Assembly (NCBI GenBank): GCA_031292735.1
Contig: JARLGP010000001.1
Location: 1-16,313, forward strand
DNA length: 16,313 nucleotides
Direction of reading: 5' to 3'
Origin: Holophaga sp.
GTDB taxonomy: Bacteria > Acidobacteriota > Holophagae > Holophagales > Holophagaceae
The notes beneath the pieces were generated by a model, which saw only the letters and a program-made list of their open reading frames with translations, was not told where the DNA came from and did no database searches. Positions within the stretch are counted from its first letter, which is position 1. Each line of letters opens with the position of its first letter. Shown piece after piece: positions 7,397-14,399 of the stretch. The position numbers and the translations under genes are program-made.

Positions 7397-7732
7397 ATGA
7401 AAGTGCCCGTATTCCGGTTCCAGGAAGAACGGCTCACCGATGCTCCGGTGGCCGTATTCCTGGGCCGGCTGAATGAGCCCGGCGCCCTGGCCTGCCTCAA
7501 GGCCTGCCCGGGCCTGCACCCCCTGGAAACCGAAGGCGAGGAACTGGTGCTGCGCTGGCATCATCTCTGCCTGGGCACGGTGGAAGACGGCACCCTGCGG
7601 GTGCTGCCCCATGAGCAGGGCGCCCGGCTCCGGCTGAACGGCCGTCTGCGGGGCTGGGGGGCGTTCCTGCTCCTGGGCTGGGTGCGCTGGCGCACCGATC
7701 GATTGCTGGACCAACTGGTGAGGGAACTGTGA
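7397..7732 (+). CDS. Uncharacterised 111-residue protein between metG and exonuclease III
   Basis: I do not recognise the family. The product has no signal peptide or membrane segment. It is Leu/Arg/Gly-rich, with a plausible mixed alpha/beta pattern and a C-terminal basic and aromatic patch (GWGAFLLLGWVRWRTDRLLDQLV). No strong ribosome site precedes the ATG, but it starts 5 bases after the metG stop, and its TGA overlaps the next gene's GTG in a GTGA, so translational coupling is likely. Its codon use and GC content match its neighbours, which supports a real gene. The context suggests only constitutive co-expression with metG and a DNA-repair nuclease. Confidence 0.75.
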   Translation: MKVPVFRFQEERLTDAPVAVFLGRLNEPGALACLKACPGLHPLETEGEELVLRWHHLCLGTVEDGTLRVLPHEQGARLRLNGRLRGWGAFLLLGWVRWRTDRLLDQLVREL

Positions 7733-8523
7733 ACACCCATCCGCTGAAATGCTACACATGGAACGTCAACGGGTTCCGGTCCGTGCTGGGCAAGGGCTTC
7801 ATGGACTGGCTGGAGCAGGCCGATCCCGACCTGCTTTCGCTCCAGGAGATCCGCGCCGAATGGGACCAGCTGGACCTGGGCGTGCGCCGGGACCTGGAAT
7901 CGGCCTTCGACGTGTGCTGGTTCCCCAGTTGCGGCAAGAAGGGCTACGCCGGTTCCGCCACCCTCAGCAAGCGCGAGCTGGGCTTCACGCACAGCAAGGG
8001 CCTGGGCATCGAGGCCTATGACTGCGAAGGCCGGGCCATCATCAGCTCCCTGGGCGACCTCACCTTCATCGGCGGCTACTTCCCCAACGCCTCCACCGGC
8101 CTGGTCCGGCTCGACTACAAGCGGCAGTTCGCCAGGGACCTGGCCGGCATCATCCGGTCCCGGCACGCCAAGGGGGAACGGATCATCCTCACCGGCGACA
8201 TGAACGTCGCCCCCGAGGAACTGGACCTGGCCCGGCCCAAGGATAACCGCGGCAACCCCGGCTTCACCGACGAGGAGCGGGAGGATTTCCGCGCCTACCT
8301 GGCCGAGGGCATGGTGGACATCCTGCGCGAGCGCAACCCGGGCGTGGCCGGGCTCTACACCTGGTGGACCGCCCGGGGCGGCGCCCGCGCCAAGAACGTC
8401 GGCTGGCGGATCGACCACTTCCTGGTGAGCCGGGCCCTGGCGGCGCGGGTGGAGGCGGTGACCATCCATCCGGAGGTGATGGGTTCCGATCACTGCCCGG
8501 TGGGCCTGGACCTGCTGCCGTAG
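7729..8523 (+). CDS. xth: Exodeoxyribonuclease III (AP endonuclease, ExoIII family)
   Basis: Family members cleave DNA at abasic sites and degrade 3' ends in base-excision repair. The 264-residue product has the normal length and the complete set of motifs: WNVNG (11-15, N12), LQE (E40), GYFPN (Y117), GDMN (156-159, D157 and N159), PKDNRGNPGFTDEER (170-184), GWRIDHF (225-231, D229) and GSDHCPV (252-258, D254 and H255). All expected metal-binding and catalytic residues are present. The start is a GTG at 7729 that overlaps the preceding stop by 4 bases, which indicates coupled translation with the 111-residue protein and metG. A short GC-rich hairpin follows at 8530-8551. Confidence 0.95.
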   Translation: MNTHPLKCYTWNVNGFRSVLGKGFMDWLEQADPDLLSLQEIRAEWDQLDLGVRRDLESAFDVCWFPSCGKKGYAGSATLSKRELGFTHSKGLGIEAYDCEGRAIISSLGDLTFIGGYFPNASTGLVRLDYKRQFARDLAGIIRSRHAKGERIILTGDMNVAPEELDLARPKDNRGNPGFTDEEREDFRAYLAEGMVDILRERNPGVAGLYTWWTARGGARAKNVGWRIDHFLVSRALAARVEAVTIHPEVMGSDHCPVGLDLLP

Positions 8524-8529
8524 CGGGCG

Positions 8530-8551
8530 TCCAGCCCCTTCAGGGGCCGGA
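8530..8551. repeat. GC hairpin after the exonuclease III gene
   Basis: GCCCC (8534-8538) pairs with GGGGC (8543-8547) around a TTCA loop, extended outward by TCC/GGA after one mismatch. There is no T tract, so it is not a canonical intrinsic terminator. It may stabilise the 3' end of the metG-xth message. Confidence 0.4.
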
Positions 8552-8613
8552 CAGGCGCGTTGGTCCATTCCCGTTCGACAAGGTGAGGGTGTCCTCATGT
8601 TTCGGAGCCATCC

Positions 8614-10092
8614 ATGCCCTCTGTGAGTTCGGACCCCAGGCCCACCCGGGAAGCCATCGACCCCCTGGTCTGGAAGGCCTCGGCGGTGGTGCTGCTGGGC
8701 CCGCTCATGACCAGCCTGGATTCCACCGTGGTCAACATTTCCCTGTCCAGGCTGGGCCAGGACCTGCACGTGACCCTGTCCACCATCCAGTGGGTGACCA
8801 GCGGCTACCTGCTGGCGCTGGCGCTCATGCTGCCCATGAGTGGATGGCTGGTGGATCGCCTGGGGGCCAAGCGGGTCTACCTGGGCTGCTTCGCGGCCTT
8901 CACGGTGGCTTCCATGCTGTGCGGAATGGCCACCTCCGCCGCCGCGCTGATCGCGTTCCGGATCCTCCAGGGGATGGTGGGCGGCCTGCTGGCGCCCATG
9001 GCGCAGATGATGACCGCCAAGTACGCCGGCCGGCACATGGCCCGGGTCATGGGGATCATGGTGGTGCCGGTGCTGCTGGGGCCCATCGGCGGGCCGGTGC
9101 TGGCCGGGGCCATCCTGCAGCATGCTTCCTGGCGCTGGATCTTCTTCATCAACCTGCCGGTGGGCATCCTGGCGATCCTGCTGGCGGCCTGGATCCTGCC
9201 CCGGGATGCGGGCGCCGCGCGGCGCGGCAGTTTCGACTTCACCGGGTTCGCCCTGCTGGCGCCGGGGCTGGTGCTGCTGCTGCACAGCCTGGAGAGCCTG
9301 AGTTCGCACCCGCTGGCGCATCACCTCAGCCTCATCGAACTGGCCGCGGCCATCGCCCTGCTGGCGGCCTTCGTCCGGCACAGCCGGCGGTGCGGCAGCG
9401 CGGCCCTGATCGACATCCGGCTGTTCAAGGTGCGCGACTTCACCGCGGCCACCTGGACCCAGTTCCTCACCAACGCCATCGCCTTCGGCGGCCAGATGCT
9501 GCTGCCCCTGTACCTCCTGACCATCCGGCGGGCCAGCCCGGTGCAGGCCGGCATGCTGCTCATCCCTTCCGGCCTGGGCATGCTTTGCGTGTTTCCCATG
9601 CTGGGCGCCCTCACTGACCGGTTCGGCGCTCGCCGGGTGTCTGCCGGGGGGGCGCTGTTCTCGCTGCTGGGCACGGTGCCCTTCGCCCTGGCGGCCTTCG
9701 CCGGCAGCCCCGGCTGGTGCCTGGGGCTGGCCTTGGCCGTGCGGGGCGCGGGCCTGGGCGCCATCGGTATCCCATCCATCGCGGTGGCCTACGCGGCGGT
9801 ACCGGTCGAGGACATCCCTGTCGCCACCACCGCCATCAACATCGTGCAACGCCTGGGCGGGCCGATGGCCACCACCAGCCTGGTCCTGTTCCTGCACACC
9901 CGGATGCTGCGGCCGCCGGCCTTCCCGCTTTCCCTGGACCAGCCGGCGGGACACCTCCAGGCCTTCATTGCCACCTTCTGGGTCCTGTGCGCCATCCACG
10001 CAGCCGCCGTCTGGGCAGCCCTGCGGCTTCCCCTCTGGGCGAACTACAAGCGGACGGCACCGCCGCCCGCACCGCGAACTCTCGGCCAGTAG
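8614..10092 (+). CDS. MFS multidrug exporter, DHA2 (EmrB/QacA) family
   Basis: This is an inner-membrane proton-driven exporter predicted to have 14 transmembrane segments. The 492-residue product carries family marks: LDSTVVNISL (35-44) at the first helix, motif A GWLVDRLGAKR (77-87), the antiporter motif C region LLGPIGGPVLAG (154-165) and WRWIFFINLPVG (173-184). Hydrophobic stretches alternate through to about residue 475. The substrate cannot be told from sequence; drugs, detergents or organic compounds are usual. The ATG at 8614 has GGAG (8604-8607) 6 bases upstream. No adjacent membrane-fusion protein (EmrA-like) or TetR/MarR regulator is present, so it acts alone or with partners elsewhere. 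It converges on the aldo/keto reductase. Confidence 0.93.
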   Translation: MPSVSSDPRPTREAIDPLVWKASAVVLLGPLMTSLDSTVVNISLSRLGQDLHVTLSTIQWVTSGYLLALALMLPMSGWLVDRLGAKRVYLGCFAAFTVASMLCGMATSAAALIAFRILQGMVGGLLAPMAQMMTAKYAGRHMARVMGIMVVPVLLGPIGGPVLAGAILQHASWRWIFFINLPVGILAILLAAWILPRDAGAARRGSFDFTGFALLAPGLVLLLHSLESLSSHPLAHHLSLIELAAAIALLAAFVRHSRRCGSAALIDIRLFKVRDFTAATWTQFLTNAIAFGGQMLLPLYLLTIRRASPVQAGMLLIPSGLGMLCVFPMLGALTDRFGARRVSAGGALFSLLGTVPFALAAFAGSPGWCLGLALAVRGAGLGAIGIPSIAVAYAAVPVEDIPVATTAINIVQRLGGPMATTSLVLFLHTRMLRPPAFPLSLDQPAGHLQAFIATFWVLCAIHAAAVWAALRLPLWANYKRTAPPPAPRTLGQ

Positions 10093-10145
10093 GGCAGGCC
10101 CCAGGGGCGATGGTCCATGGTCCATGGACCCTTCTTCGGCCTGCC
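10093..10145. repeat. Nested palindrome between convergent genes
   Basis: An outer 8-bp inverted repeat, GGCAGGCC (10093-10100) with GGCCTGCC (10138-10145), encloses a perfect 19-base palindrome: GGTCCATGG (10112-10120), one T, and CCATGGACC (10122-10130). It lies immediately after the exporter stop and 30 bases before the reductase stop. It may act on both transcripts as a 3' stem-loop; there is no T tract for classical termination. Confidence 0.6.
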
Positions 10146-10174
10146 ATCCCCTGAATCGCGAAGGACCAGGAACC

Positions 10175-11209
10175 CTAGGCCTTCGGCCGCCGGTTGCCTC
10201 CCTGCCTCGCGAGCATCCAGCCCGGGTATTCCGCCGGCAGGGCGCTGACCTGATCCAGGCCGGCGATCTCGTCGGCGGTGAGGGCCAGTTCGCTGGCGGC
10301 CAGATTGTCGTCCAGCTGCCCGACCGTCTTGGCGCCGATGATCACGCTCATCACATGGGGCTTGGCCAGCAGCCAGGCCAGGGCCACCCGGGCCACGGAA
10401 ACCCCGCGGGCCTTGGCGATCTCGCGCATGGCGGCCACGCAGGCCCAGGCCCGGTCGGTGTCCACCGGCGGGAAGTCGAAGCTGGCGCGGCGCGCCCCAT
10501 CCTCGGTGGCGGCCCCGGGGCCGAACTTGCCCGAAAGCAGCCCGCCCGCCAGGGGCGACCAGACCATCAGGCCCAGCTTCTCCTCGGTGAGCATGGGCAC
10601 CAGTTCCCGTTCCAGATCGCGGCCGGCGATGGAGTAGTAGGCTTGCAGGGTCTCGAACCGGGCGTAGCCCTTGGCTTCGCTGAGGCCAAGCGCCTTGGCG
10701 ATCTTCCAGGCCGTCCAGTTGGACACCCCCACGTAGCGCACCAGGCCCTGGCAGGTCAGGTCATCCAGGGCGCGCAGGGTTTCCTCCACCGGAGTGACCG
10801 AGTCGTTGCCATGGATCTGGTAGAGATCGATGTGGTCCAGTTGCAGGCGTTCCAGGCTGGCCTGGACCGAATCCAGGATGTGGCCCCGGGAGGCGCCCCG
10901 GTCATTGGGCCCCGGGCCCATTTCCCCGAGCACCTTGGTGGCGATCACCACGTCCTTGCGTGCCACCCCCAGGTTCTTCAGTGACTGGCCGAGCAGCCGT
11001 TCGGACTGGCCAAAGGAATACACGTCAGCCGTATCGATGAAGTTGACCCCGGCCGCCAGCGCCCGGCTCACGATCAGATCCACCTCGGCCTGGCCCAGGG
11101 AACCGATGGCCTTCCACATGCCCGCGTCCGCGTTGCCGCCGAAAGTCATGGTACCAAGGCAGATCTCCGACACGAACAACCCAGTGCGGCCGAACTGGTT
11201 ATATTTCAT
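10175..11209 (-). CDS. Aldo/keto reductase
   Basis: This is an NAD(P)H-dependent oxidoreductase of the AKR superfamily, acting on carbonyl substrates in the cytoplasm. The 344-residue product has the TIM-barrel hallmarks: the N-terminal hairpin YNQFGRTGLFVSEICLGTMTFGG, the catalytic tetrad D59, Y64, K92 and H133 (contexts FIDTADVYSFG, IATK, YQIHG), the GVSNW motif (161-165), and an IIGAKT cofactor-binding segment near the C-terminus. Its length and insertions suit the YajO/AKR11-13-like bacterial subgroup; the physiological substrate is unknown. The ATG at 11209 is chosen because it begins the conserved barrel lid. The frame stays open to 11311, but that extension is Gly/Arg-rich and unlike the family. 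A TTGACG/TAAGTT pair upstream is a possible promoter. Confidence 0.94.
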   Translation of the reverse strand: MKYNQFGRTGLFVSEICLGTMTFGGNADAGMWKAIGSLGQAEVDLIVSRALAAGVNFIDTADVYSFGQSERLLGQSLKNLGVARKDVVIATKVLGEMGPGPNDRGASRGHILDSVQASLERLQLDHIDLYQIHGNDSVTPVEETLRALDDLTCQGLVRYVGVSNWTAWKIAKALGLSEAKGYARFETLQAYYSIAGRDLERELVPMLTEEKLGLMVWSPLAGGLLSGKFGPGAATEDGARRASFDFPPVDTDRAWACVAAMREIAKARGVSVARVALAWLLAKPHVMSVIIGAKTVGQLDDNLAASELALTADEIAGLDQVSALPAEYPGWMLARQGGNRRPKA

Positions 11210-11237
11210 GGCTGGCTTCCCCCTCGATAGGCCCCAT

Positions 11238-11266
11238 AACTTACCCGTTCGATCGGCCGTCGTCAA
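11238..11266 (-). promoter_or_regulatory. Candidate promoter of the aldo/keto reductase
   Basis: On the reverse strand TTGACG (11266-11261) is followed after 17 bases by TAAGTT (11243-11238). The -35 matches the consensus at 5 of 6 positions but the -10 is weak. The position, about 30 bases before the start codon, is reasonable. Confidence 0.3.
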
Positions 11267-11327
11267 CGAGGATCCAGGACTCCCACCCGGCCCGCGGCCT
11301 CTGCCTGCCAACGGACCGGGTGCCTCC

Positions 11328-11357
11328 GGGCATGGGCATGGACATGGATATGGGTAC
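11328..11357. repeat. Degenerate hexamer repeat, GGGCAT-like, five units
   Basis: Units GGGCAT, GGGCAT, GGACAT, GGATAT and GGGTAC follow one another between the aldo/keto reductase and the 63-residue gene. It is a short decayed tandem repeat in non-coding DNA; no function is evident. Confidence 0.6.
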
Positions 11358-11371
11358 GGGCGGTATCCAGC

Positions 11372-11563
11372 TCAGGCGATCTCGCCCACCCGCCACCGGG
11401 TCAAGGGCCGCTGGCTGAGATCCCAGATCTGGATCCCCCAGGGCAGCCGACCCAGCCCCAATCGCTTGCGGATCTGCGCCCGCGCGGCCTGTTCGCTGTT
11501 GGCGGCCACCGGGCCGTATTCCATGAAGTAACCAGGAAGCTTGTAACCAAAGGACTTGGACAT
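11372..11563 (-). CDS. Small basic protein, 63 residues, unrecognised
   Basis: The product (N-terminus MSKSFGYKLPGYFMEYGPVA) is basic and aromatic at the front, has a helical Ala/Arg segment (about 22-37) and ends in LSQRPLTRWRVGEIA. There is no signal peptide or membrane segment. The ATG at 11563 has a G-rich stretch (GGGGG) about 7 bases upstream; the longer open frame beginning at 11659 has no support. Its well-ordered amino-acid composition makes it look like a real small conserved protein, but I cannot name a family. It is oriented like the aldo/keto reductase and separated from it by 162 bases. Confidence 0.55.
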   Translation of the reverse strand: MSKSFGYKLPGYFMEYGPVAANSEQAARAQIRKRLGLGRLPWGIQIWDLSQRPLTRWRVGEIA

Positions 11564-11580
11564 TGGGAACCCCCAGAATC

Positions 11581-11596
11581 GGTCGAGCTCTCGACC
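11581..11596. promoter_or_regulatory. 7-bp palindrome upstream of the 63-residue gene
   Basis: GGTCGAG (11581-11587) and CTCGACC (11590-11596) form a perfect inverted repeat with a 2-base centre, 18 bases before the start codon of the leftward small gene. It could be an operator or a 5'-leader hairpin. Confidence 0.4.
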
Positions 11597-11740
11597 TTTC
11601 ACAAGATTAATTTCGTTTTTTGTCCGTCGTTCGTCAAGGGCAAAAGACGAAAATAACAAAAAAGTAGAACGGAATTTCGGGAGAAGTGGAGAAAAGCGGG
11701 GGAGGCTCCAGAAATTCCAAAATTGGCGGGTGGAATCAAA

Positions 11741-11770
11741 TTTGGCATGGGATCAGGGATTTGGCATGGG
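11741..11770. repeat. 11-bp direct repeat in the spacer
   Basis: TTTGGCATGGG occurs at 11741-11751 and again at 11760-11770, a 19-base period. No gene or mobile element edge was recognised beside it. Confidence 0.6.
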
Positions 11771-11910
11771 GTTTGGGTCCAGGAGAGATTTGGGAGACGC
11801 TTCACGGATGCCAGAGCCGAACCTGAATTAGTGGAAGAGATGGGGAAGGGGGCCCAGATTCCACCAAGGGAGCTAGTCTGGTAGCTGGGTGGCCTGGAGC
11901 ATTAATGCCC

Positions 11911-11951
11911 TTGACGTTTCTTGAATGGGACTACATATTGTGTTTGTAGTC
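11911..11951 (+). promoter_or_regulatory. Toxin-antitoxin promoter and operator
   Basis: TTGACG (11911-11916) and CATATT (11934-11939) are 17 bases apart. A perfect 7-bp inverted repeat, GACTACA (11929-11935) and TGTAGTC (11945-11951), covers the -10 and ends just before the antitoxin ribosome site. Phd/YefM-type antitoxins typically bind such palindromes to repress their own operon, so autoregulation is inferred. Confidence 0.55.
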
Positions 11952-11963
11952 GCGAGGTTTTCA

Positions 11964-12227
11964 ATGAATGCTGCTGTGCGAGACCTGAAAACTCATTTGT
12001 CGGCCTACCTTCGTAGAGTCAAGGATGGAGAGCAGGTGATCATCACGGATCATGGGGAGCCCTGTGCGCTCATCCAGCCTTTCCCGCCCAGGAACGAGGA
12101 GGCCCAGTTGAGGATGTTGATGGGTAATCCAAATATTTCCTGGAAGGGCAAAAGCTTGGTTCTCCCGGATGCCGTGGCCATTGGCGGGAAGACCTTGGCC
12201 GAGATGGTACTGGAGGATCGGGGATGA
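11964..12227 (+). CDS. Type II antitoxin, Phd/YefM family
   Basis: This is an 87-residue antitoxin that should neutralise the adjacent VapC-type toxin and autoregulate the pair. The N-terminal half shows the Phd/YefM DNA-binding pattern: MNAAVRDLKTHLSAYLRRVKDGEQ, then VIITDHGEPCALIQPF. The C-terminal part (about 50-87) is less conserved and would wrap the toxin. The ATG at 11964 follows GAGG (11954-11957) by 6 bases; a more upstream ATG at 11925 would lie inside the operator and lacks a ribosome site. Its last codons overlap the toxin start as ATGA, so the two are translationally coupled. Confidence 0.92.
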   Translation: MNAAVRDLKTHLSAYLRRVKDGEQVIITDHGEPCALIQPFPPRNEEAQLRMLMGNPNISWKGKSLVLPDAVAIGGKTLAEMVLEDRG

Positions 12228-12640
12228 TCCTCTACCTCGACACCTCGGCTTTGGTGAAGCTTTTCCTGGAAGAGGCCCACAGTGCCGAAGTAAGAACAGC
12301 CGCCAGATTGTCTGGCATCTGCGCAACGAGCCGGATTGCATATGTCGAATTTCTATCGGCCTTGGCGAGACGGGATCGGGAAGGTTTGGATGCGAAAGTT
12401 GCTCAAGGTATCAGGGACACTTTCGAAGCCAAATGGCCGGACCTGATGGTGGTCGAAGTCAGCCGCACCATCACGATTCGGGCTTCCGGACTGGCCCGGG
12501 CCCATGCACTTCGGGCCTATGATGCCGTGCATCTTGCCTGCGCCCAAGAGATTCAGGAAACCGCGCCTGATCTGGTCTTTGCATGCTTTGATGACCGTTT
12601 GAACCAAGCTGCTTTGGGTCAAGGGATGCGAACGATTTGA
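12224..12640 (+). CDS. vapC: VapC-type toxin, PIN-domain ribonuclease
   Basis: PIN toxins are Mg-dependent endoribonucleases that cut tRNA or rRNA and stop growth when freed from the antitoxin. The 138-residue product carries the acidic active-site set: D6 in LYLDTSALVK, E42 in AYVEFL, D100 in RAYDAVHLA, and D123/D124 in CFDDRL. Length and motif order are normal, so it should be active. The ATG at 12224 overlaps the antitoxin stop by 4 bases. Pairing a PIN toxin with a Phd/YefM antitoxin is a common combination. The following gene starts about 150 bases later. Confidence 0.93.
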   Translation: MILYLDTSALVKLFLEEAHSAEVRTAARLSGICATSRIAYVEFLSALARRDREGLDAKVAQGIRDTFEAKWPDLMVVEVSRTITIRASGLARAHALRAYDAVHLACAQEIQETAPDLVFACFDDRLNQAALGQGMRTI

Positions 12641-12788
12641 ATCCAAGCTGTCGTGGTCGCCCGAAGAAGGTCGCGGATTCCAGTAGGGGGGCGAGGCAGA
12701 AGAAATTCCTCCCTTGCCCACACTCCTGACTTTCTGCAACAGGCCAGGGTGGGGATAATCAAGGCATCCACATCAGAGGGAGGCTCCA

Positions 12789-13379
12789 TTGGTCCAGGCT
12801 GCTGCTTCGGAGGTCCTCAACCTGAAGATTGTGTTGCTCGATGTCCAACCGCCCATCTGGCGCCGTGTTCTCGTACCCGCGAATTACACTCTGGCCAAAC
12901 TCCACGGTGTGATCCAGATTGCCTTTGGTTGGGAGGACTGCCATTTGCACTCTTTCCGCATACACGGGGAAGAGTTCGGCGAGCCCGATCCAGAGGGATG
13001 GACGGACTACAAGAGTGAGCGAATCGCCCTTGCGAAACTGGATCTCAAGCCAAAGTTCCGCTATGAATACGACTTTGGCGACTCTTGGATCCACGAGATC
13101 AGGGTTGGGAGGATCATTATCCCCAAAGTCCCTCTCACGGTACCGGTGTGTCTCGAAGGCGAACGCGCCTGCCCACCCGAGGATTGCGGCGGGGTATGGG
13201 GATATCAGGAAATGCTGGATGCCCTCCGTGATCCGGCAGATCCAAGGCACGATGAGTTCAAGGAGTGGCTGGAGGACGATTGGGATGCAGAATCCTTCAA
13301 TTTAACTGAGGTAAACGCTTCATTAGAAGAAACCTTCAAGCCAAGAAAGAGGGCCATTATTGGAAAGATTTCCAAATAA
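12789..13379 (+). CDS. pRiA4b ORF-3-like family protein
   Basis: The 196-residue product matches the plasmid pRiA4b ORF-3-like domain (also found as a passenger in IS1096-type elements). Its signature is PPIWRRVLVP (21-30), then TLAKLHGVIQIAFGWEDCHLHSF (34-56), YEYDFGDSWIHEI (92-104) and GERACPPEDCGGVWGY (124-139), whose cysteines may bind metal. The molecular role is not established. The start is a TTG at 12789, chosen for the GGGAGG (12778-12783) exactly 5 bases upstream; no ATG or GTG start is comparably placed. Its stop overlaps the next gene's ATG by one base, forming an operon. GC content falls toward the 3' end, in contrast to the housekeeping genes, which suggests acquisition by transfer. 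Confidence 0.88.
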   Translation: MVQAAASEVLNLKIVLLDVQPPIWRRVLVPANYTLAKLHGVIQIAFGWEDCHLHSFRIHGEEFGEPDPEGWTDYKSERIALAKLDLKPKFRYEYDFGDSWIHEIRVGRIIIPKVPLTVPVCLEGERACPPEDCGGVWGYQEMLDALRDPADPRHDEFKEWLEDDWDAESFNLTEVNASLEETFKPRKRAIIGKISK

Positions 13380-14071
13380 TGAAAGTTAAATGTTCTGATA
13401 TGGGAACACTTTCGGTGGGAAAGCTCCCACTTGGCTGTGTTAGTAAAATGATCGAAAACGACACAGACTCAGACTTCAGGTCCATATGCTCCATGCTTAT
13501 GACAATGGCCAATTCTGGGAGGAATGATGCCTTGACCCTTTTGTTTGGAATCGCGTACAGGAATCGGAACAACTACGCGAGAATGAACAATTTTGTCGAA
13601 GCTGTGAGCATATTTCGCCACCCTGAAGTCGTCGAATTTATTGCCAACGAATTGACAAGAGTCCCCTATTCACCGCAGGCAAGAACTTACCTTCGAACTT
13701 TGCTGAAGGAACTATTGCGGATAAACTCGGACCAATCGATACACCTTTTGGTGGATAGAAAAAACCAATTGGCTGCTAACGTTGATGATGCATGGGCGGT
13801 GCTCGGCGCCGCGTTATTTCAAAAGGGGGAATATCCCAAAAAAGAATTTTATGCATTTTTTGATGCAGTGATTGAATATAACAATGCCATCAAGAGAAAC
13901 AGACTCATTCATAGATCCATTGCTGGTATGATCAGTAAATTGGTTGAAACATTGGAAATGGAGAGGAAGAGGGTGCCTGAAGGCATTTTGATGGATGCTG
14001 ATCGCATGGAGTGCATCATCTTTGCCGGTTATGATCCGTATTTTGAATGCGATGAACCACTAGGCTATTAA
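13379..14071 (+). CDS. Unrecognised 230-residue, AT-rich-coded protein
   Basis: I do not recognise a family. The ATG is embedded in the preceding stop (TAATG), indicating coupling to the pRiA4b-like protein. The product has no signal peptide or clear membrane segment and appears mainly alpha-helical: hydrophobic-charged helices such as FRSICSMLMTMANSG, VVEFIANELTRV and ARTYLRTLLKELLRI are spaced like an alpha-solenoid (HEAT-like). That is a visual impression, not a match. Codon use is markedly more AT-rich than in the genes before 11200. Acquired, possibly cargo or defence-related DNA is possible, but no catalytic motif was found. Confidence 0.75.
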   Translation: MKVKCSDMGTLSVGKLPLGCVSKMIENDTDSDFRSICSMLMTMANSGRNDALTLLFGIAYRNRNNYARMNNFVEAVSIFRHPEVVEFIANELTRVPYSPQARTYLRTLLKELLRINSDQSIHLLVDRKNQLAANVDDAWAVLGAALFQKGEYPKKEFYAFFDAVIEYNNAIKRNRLIHRSIAGMISKLVETLEMERKRVPEGILMDADRMECIIFAGYDPYFECDEPLGY

Positions 14072-14399
14072 ATCAACCCACCAACACCTTCAACTTCTGA
14101 ACATTACTCATTGGCTCAGGATCGGGCTCAGGTTCTTCGGAAGTTGCATTTGGCCCATGTGCTACCTGCCGAAAGGGAACCAAAGTGAGTGGTCGACTCC
14201 CTCACTTCGATTAGACGGGCAGCTTTAGACCGGACCGGAAGTCGTTGCAACAACCTTCAAGGCTTCCTTGGATCGCCACTGGACGTCTCAAGCAGATTGC
14301 AACGACAGAGCTTGCAAACACACGCCCCACTGGACCGACCGTTCGGAGTATATTGGCATGGATTATGCATTATGTTCATGGTGAGTGGAGGAGCTACAA
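14072..14399. other. Non-coding stretch with a 10-bp inverted repeat
   Basis: No gene was found over about 330 bases; the frames here are short and have poor starts. GTCGTTGCAA (14241-14250) and TTGCAACGAC (14297-14306) form a perfect inverted repeat 46 bases apart, and a third TTGCAA lies at about 14312. It could be a decayed element edge or a regulator site. Confidence 0.5.

Larger units (their letters stand above)
11564..11963. other. Non-coding spacer before the toxin-antitoxin genes
   Basis: No convincing gene was found in these 400 bases. They contain a GGTCGAG/CTCGACC palindrome near the left end, an AT-rich patch around 11600-11670, an 11-bp direct repeat at 11741-11770, and the toxin-antitoxin promoter/operator at the right end. 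The open frame over 11556-11831 has no ribosome site and an unprotein-like composition. Confidence 0.6.

Noticed and set aside
7561..10125. Reverse open frame of 854 codons opposite xth and the exporter
   Set aside because: It spans two well-identified forward genes and their gap, has shadow-like composition and no motif.
11556..11831. Forward open frame of 91 codons in the spacer
   Set aside because: It overlaps the 63-residue reverse gene, has no Shine-Dalgarno site and has an unnatural Arg/Ser/Asn-rich sequence.
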